A stretch of DNA of 64,000 bases. It comes from CADCVT01 sp036389485 (GTDB lineage: Bacteria > Actinomycetota > Thermoleophilia > Solirubrobacterales > Solirubrobacteraceae). The translations under genes were made by a program, and so were the position numbers. The notes under the pieces were generated by a model, which was not told the DNA's origin, did no database searches, and worked only from the letters and a program-made list of their open reading frames with translations. The DNA lies in assembly GCA_036389485.1 (NCBI GenBank), contig DASVPR010000005.1:19338-83337 (forward strand), in the 5' to 3' direction. Below are positions 60,312 to 64,000 of this stretch, one piece after another (position 1 is the first letter of the stretch; every line of letters starts with the position of its first letter).

Positions 60312-61799
60312 ATGGCACAAGTCGATCAAATCTTCCCGCACGGCTTCCAGTGGCACCACAAAGTGCATGAGGAGTGGGGCAAGGAGTCTCTGTGGTTTGC
60401 GTTCCTGGCAGTCGAGCCGACGTACCAACGCCGTCACATGACCACCAAGGTGGAGCACGCGATGGAGGAACTGGGTGTCCGGTCGTACGTGGTCTACGAG
60501 CTCACCGGCCAGTACGACATGCTGCTTCGCGCTTGGGTTCCCGACCACCGCGCCAAGGAGTTCGAGCGGAAGGTCGAGAAGCTACCGGGATACGGCCAGT
60601 GTCATTTTTTCCGCGGCGCCGAAGTCATCCATCACTGGGTCTGGCAAGTGACCGAACGCTCGGAGATCGGCCACATGAAGATGCCTGAGGAGGACCTCCA
60701 AAGACCGCCGGTCAGCCGTGAGCTCGAGGCACTGAACGAGCTCCAGCGCAGGTCGGCCGACACGGACGTTCCCGCCGATGAGCTTGAGGTCGATGACGAG
60801 ATGCGAGACATCTACAGCCGTTACAAGAAGTCGAAGATGCTCGCTGTACCTCCCTATGAGACAGGCATCAAGTTCCTGGTCCAGGTCAGGATCGGGAACC
60901 CCGGGGACGTCGAGCAGCGCGCGTACGTCCAGAGTCAGATCTGCGAGGCACTCGGCAACGCGCAGGGCGCGATCTGGGATCGTTCGCTGTACTTCTCACG
61001 AAGCAGCGCGTTTCAGTTCATGGTGATGGGTCGAGCGCCGATCGCGCCGAACCCTCACACCGGGGGCAAGTCTCCGTTCCATCAGATCACGCCGCTCCTG
61101 CTCGACGAGATAGCCAGGATCGCGGGTGCGGGCGGGACCAAGACCGTCACGCACTTCTTCCCGCTTGACGGCTTCCTCGCCTTCAAGGACGAGATGCGGG
61201 TGCCGCCTCGACCGAGCCACCATGTGCCCGATTTCGACCGACTTCTCAACAGCCCCGAAGGACATGACTTCGAAGTGAAGGGAGCGGCATTTGCCGCACT
61301 CGACAAGTGGGTGAGAGGCCGGGGCGATCTCGAGGTCTCGAGCGACGTGGACGACCAACCTTTCCTGAGCGTCCTCGACGCTGTGACATCGCTCTTGAAC
61401 GGCAATGGGGGCACGGTCCTGCTCGGGGCGCTCGAGCGACGGGTGTACGGGGGCGCGGCCCGCGCCAAGGAATTGCCGATCGTAGGGAAGCATCTCGTCC
61501 TCGGCCTCGAAGGGGTCGACTTTCCCGAGGGTGAATACGACACGTACAGCCGTTCACTCTGGGACAAGCTCCACCAGCGCATCTGTCCGTCTCCGCGCGG
61601 GTGGCTCGAGTTCTACCCTCATGAGGTCGATGGACGAACGGTCCTCGCGATCACTGTGCAGTTCCCGGACGAGTGGTTCTGGGCTCGGCGTGGAAAGAAG
61701 GGGCAAGAGTTCGTGGTGCGTAGCAATGCAGCATCGACCGCGCTGCACGGTGCGGATGCTGAGGACTATCGACGGCGCCATCCGCGTCGCGGGCAGTAG
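60312..61799 (+). CDS. Protein with Lrp/RAM-like domains and a C-terminal AlbA_2 (Schlafen) domain
   Basis: A 495-residue protein. Residues about 25-110 (LWFAFLAVEPTYQRR ... YVVYELTGQYDMLLRAWVP) resemble the ligand-binding RAM fold of Lrp/AsnC regulators. About 185-295 looks like a second, diverged copy (GIKFLVQVRIGNPGDVEQRA). The end (about 305-495) has AlbA_2/Schlafen features: HDFEVKGAAF (Glu-x-Lys), LDAVTSLLNGNGGTVLLGAL and the final EFVVRSNAASTALHGADA. No DNA-binding HTH precedes the RAM part. The ATG at 60312 is preferred to a TTG 39 bases earlier. AlbA_2 proteins bind nucleic acid or act as RNases/effectors, so this is a candidate sensor-effector. Confidence 0.7.
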   Translation: MAQVDQIFPHGFQWHHKVHEEWGKESLWFAFLAVEPTYQRRHMTTKVEHAMEELGVRSYVVYELTGQYDMLLRAWVPDHRAKEFERKVEKLPGYGQCHFFRGAEVIHHWVWQVTERSEIGHMKMPEEDLQRPPVSRELEALNELQRRSADTDVPADELEVDDEMRDIYSRYKKSKMLAVPPYETGIKFLVQVRIGNPGDVEQRAYVQSQICEALGNAQGAIWDRSLYFSRSSAFQFMVMGRAPIAPNPHTGGKSPFHQITPLLLDEIARIAGAGGTKTVTHFFPLDGFLAFKDEMRVPPRPSHHVPDFDRLLNSPEGHDFEVKGAAFAALDKWVRGRGDLEVSSDVDDQPFLSVLDAVTSLLNGNGGTVLLGALERRVYGGAARAKELPIVGKHLVLGLEGVDFPEGEYDTYSRSLWDKLHQRICPSPRGWLEFYPHEVDGRTVLAITVQFPDEWFWARRGKKGQEFVVRSNAASTALHGADAEDYRRRHPRRGQ

Positions 61800-61812
61800 G
61801 AGCCAGAAGACA

Positions 61813-62040
61813 ATGGCAACAGGCATCGAACCGCTCGACCGGAACGCCGTCTCCCGCGAGCGGTTCCGGCTTTTCCCGGGGTGGTGGATCTACCGGGGTG
61901 CAACCGGCCCCGAGCGACCGCTGTACCGCGTCATGGTCCAGGACGAGGCCGAGCTTGCGAAAGCAAGAAGCATCAAGCCGCGCTGCATTCGCGCCGAGAT
62001 CCTCGTAGACCCGACGGGATGGTCGCGGCCGAGGATGTAA
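61813..62040 (+). CDS. Small protein of unknown function
   Basis: A 75-residue protein, MATGIEPLDRNAVSRERFRL followed by PGWWIYRGATGPERPLYRVM and a basic end. AGGAG precedes the ATG by about 10 bases. It starts 13 bases after the AlbA_2 gene and probably belongs to the same transcript. No family recognised. Confidence 0.6.
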   Translation: MATGIEPLDRNAVSRERFRLFPGWWIYRGATGPERPLYRVMVQDEAELAKARSIKPRCIRAEILVDPTGWSRPRM

Positions 62041-62145
62041 CCGTCGCGGTCGCTCCTACTTACAGTGGCGAGCCTCAGAGCACGGCTCACCGCTTTCGCA
62101 TGCCGCGCGCCGGGTGGCCGCCCAGGCAGTCATCCTCATCACGAC

Positions 62146-62191
62146 GAAGCCCTCTGCCGGACTCGAACCGGCGACCCCTTCCTTACCCATC
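62146..62191 (-). other. Attachment-site copy 3 (tRNA-Thr 3' end)
   Basis: Matches copy 2 through the T arm and acceptor end (TTCGAGTCC, GAGGGCTTCG on the minus strand) but has one extra G in the anticodon loop and diverges before the anticodon stem is closed. The 5' half of the tRNA is absent. Confidence 0.82.
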
Positions 62192-62245
62192 GAACGGCGG
62201 ACGTCCCTACGGGTCCAGACGAGGGCGGTACAGCTCCAACGCGCG

Positions 62246-62306
62246 GGACCCCAGCGGACGGCTCAAGCCCCCCGGGACGAGCTGATGGTCCCCAACAGGA
62301 CCCCAA
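62246..62306. repeat. GGACCCCA repeats right of attachment copy 3
   Basis: GGACCCCAG at 62246, GGTCCCCAA at 62287 and GGACCCCAA at 62298. The last two are 11 bases apart and about 96 bases from the core, mirroring the pair beside copy 2. Confidence 0.55.
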
Positions 62307-62352
62307 GAACGTCGCTGCGAGCGCTGCTCGGGCCCGCCGGGCGTTCCTTGGA

Positions 62353-62388
62353 GCACTCGACGCTCGCGCGTTCGGTAGCGTCGAGTGC
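62353..62388. repeat. 12-bp perfect inverted repeat
   Basis: GCACTCGACGCT pairs with AGCGTCGAGTGC across a 12-base loop. It lies about 145 bases downstream of the membrane protein gene on the minus strand and could terminate it, or belong to the attachment region. Confidence 0.55.
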
Positions 62389-62533
62389 CGATCCAGCGCA
62401 GGAAGTCGCTCGGCCGACGCGTCAGGGCGGCGCAAGTCCGGTCTGGCGCGCGGCGCTGCTTGCGACTGCCCGACGACGAGCGCGCCGCGAGGCGCGAGGC
62501 TGACGGGCAGCGGGCGCGAGGCGGTCGAGGCGC

Positions 62534-63256
62534 TCAAGAGCGCACGCAGCGGCCGCGCTTCGGGAGGTCGACCTCGGCGCGCTTCTGGGTCGTCTTTCCG
62601 TCGCGGTCGCTGGCGTTGACGACGATCGTCACCTTCACGTCCCCCCGGGCGAGCGCGCGGCAGATCGGCCGAGACACGGCCAGGCGCACGCTGAAGGCAC
62701 CGCTGGTCTTGAACGGACCCGCTGAGACGGTGTCTTCCCGCCAGTCGAGCCGCGCCGTACCGACGCAGCCGCCCGGCCGAGCGGACGCGCAGGTCGCGAT
62801 CAGCCGGACCTCGCCGCTCCGGCTCACGGTCACGGCCTTCGCGTCGATCGCCACGGCGGGCGCGGCATCGATGCCCCTGACGACGAATGCGGCGAAGAAC
62901 CCCGCGCCGAGCACGAGCGCGACGAACTGTGCAAGGCACGCGTTCTCGATCGCGCTCCGGCGCGCCCGCAGGTCGCTCTCCGCGAGCTGCGAGATGTGGC
63001 TGCCGATGGCGTAGGTCCCGAAGAACACCGAGAAGGCGAGGAGCAGCCAGGCGACGAGGAGCATCCACTGGTCGTGGCCGGTGAAGATGCGATCGAGGAA
63101 CGTCGCAGTGAATAGCACCGCGCCCGTCGCGAGCGTCACCAGCAGCTTGGCGTAATCCGTTGCGGCCGCCATCGCGGCGCGGCGGTCGTCCTGCTCGCCG
63201 GCGTTGTACTCCGGCTCCTGCTTCGCGTCAGGTGTCGCGCCCGTACCTCCCTCCAC
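62534..63256 (-). CDS. Membrane protein with extracytoplasmic beta domain
   Basis: A 240-residue protein with a charged N-terminus, three hydrophobic segments (about 37-54, 63-85, 107-127) and a C-terminal domain of about 105 residues (AVTVSRSGEVRLIATCASAR ... CRALARGDVKVTIVVNASDR) with Cys residues, probably outside the membrane. It lies 17 bases after the end of the tuf frame on the same strand and could be read through from it. No family recognised; its layout is similar to the membrane protein at 48142. Confidence 0.65.
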   Translation of the reverse strand: MEGGTGATPDAKQEPEYNAGEQDDRRAAMAAATDYAKLLVTLATGAVLFTATFLDRIFTGHDQWMLLVAWLLLAFSVFFGTYAIGSHISQLAESDLRARRSAIENACLAQFVALVLGAGFFAAFVVRGIDAAPAVAIDAKAVTVSRSGEVRLIATCASARPGGCVGTARLDWREDTVSAGPFKTSGAFSVRLAVSRPICRALARGDVKVTIVVNASDRDGKTTQKRAEVDLPKRGRCVRS

Positions 63257-63273
63257 CGCTCGGCGTCACCGCC

Positions 63274-64000
<727 letters not shown>

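Larger units (their letters stand above)
55833..62191. mobile_element. Second att-bounded segment (copies 2 to 3)
   Basis: About 6.3 kb between attachment copies 2 and 3, with paired GGACCC repeats just inside its left end. It holds proteins of unknown function, a decayed sigma factor gene and the sigma-like/AlbA_2 cassette, and has no integrase of its own. It could be a satellite mobilised by a neighbour's integrase, or the leftover of a stacked insertion. Confidence 0.5.
62041..62533. other. Gap around attachment copy 3
   Basis: It contains the attachment core, GGACCC repeats and a 12-bp inverted repeat, listed separately. I see no gene, and no 5' half of a tRNA next to the core. Confidence 0.5.

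Overview
The window is high-GC chromosomal DNA with an intact block of translation and transcription genes in the order tuf (partial, right edge) ... rpmG-secE-nusG-rplK-rplA-rplJ-rplL ... rpoB-rpoC. GC-ending codons, GTG starts, 4-base stop/start overlaps, secreted proteins with Arg-rich beta-sandwich tails and an actinobacterial c-di-AMP riboswitch suggest a deep-branching actinobacterium such as Thermoleophilia/Solirubrobacterales. This placement is inference; there is no rRNA gene here to confirm it.

Layout. 1-6.1 kb: the 3'-truncated part of a giant secreted protein made of about 19 tandem 91-residue Ig-like repeats, next to rpoC. 6.2-19.5 kb: minus-strand core operons rpmG-secE-nusG-rplKA, rplJL and rpoBC, with an FHA/HtrA-type membrane protease between rplL and rpoB. 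19.6-29.0 kb: an MFS transporter, then a minus-strand cluster of Ca-binding repeat protein, OmpR-type regulator, histidine kinase, a 1734-residue cyclase/ATPase/TPR/SnoaL signalling protein and an FKBP lipoprotein. 29.1-46.5 kb: envelope and regulatory genes, including a second Ca-binding repeat protein, a c-di-AMP riboswitch followed by an M23 peptidase, an ECF sigma/anti-sigma pair, a glycosyltransferase, a Crp-like regulator, a secreted amidase, a LysR regulator with a persulfide-dioxygenase-like hydrolase, a transporter, a sialidase-fold protein and an alpha/beta hydrolase.

46.6-63.2 kb is an accessory island. It holds three direct copies of a tRNA-Thr(GGT) 3' end (about 47.85, 55.83 and 62.15 kb) that look like attachment sites of stacked integrative elements. 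No intact tRNA is present. The island carries two integrase/excisionase sets, a parA-parB-like-orf-xis-int operon joined by ATGA/GTGA overlaps, a relaxase remnant, a SpoIID-like remnant and several membrane proteins of unknown function. Many of its genes carry one or two frameshifts, which means decay or sequence error.

The most novel item is a single protein joining a RelE/ParE-type toxin to a C-terminal TIR (NADase-type) domain, with a start codon overlapping the stop of a (frameshifted) upstream antitoxin-like gene at 54.0-55.0 kb. A second candidate system at 58.4-62.0 kb has a divergent membrane protein, a sigma-like regulator, a small helical protein and a protein with two Lrp/RAM-like regions plus a Schlafen AlbA_2 domain. 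At the right edge the EF-Tu frame runs about 110 codons past its normal end.
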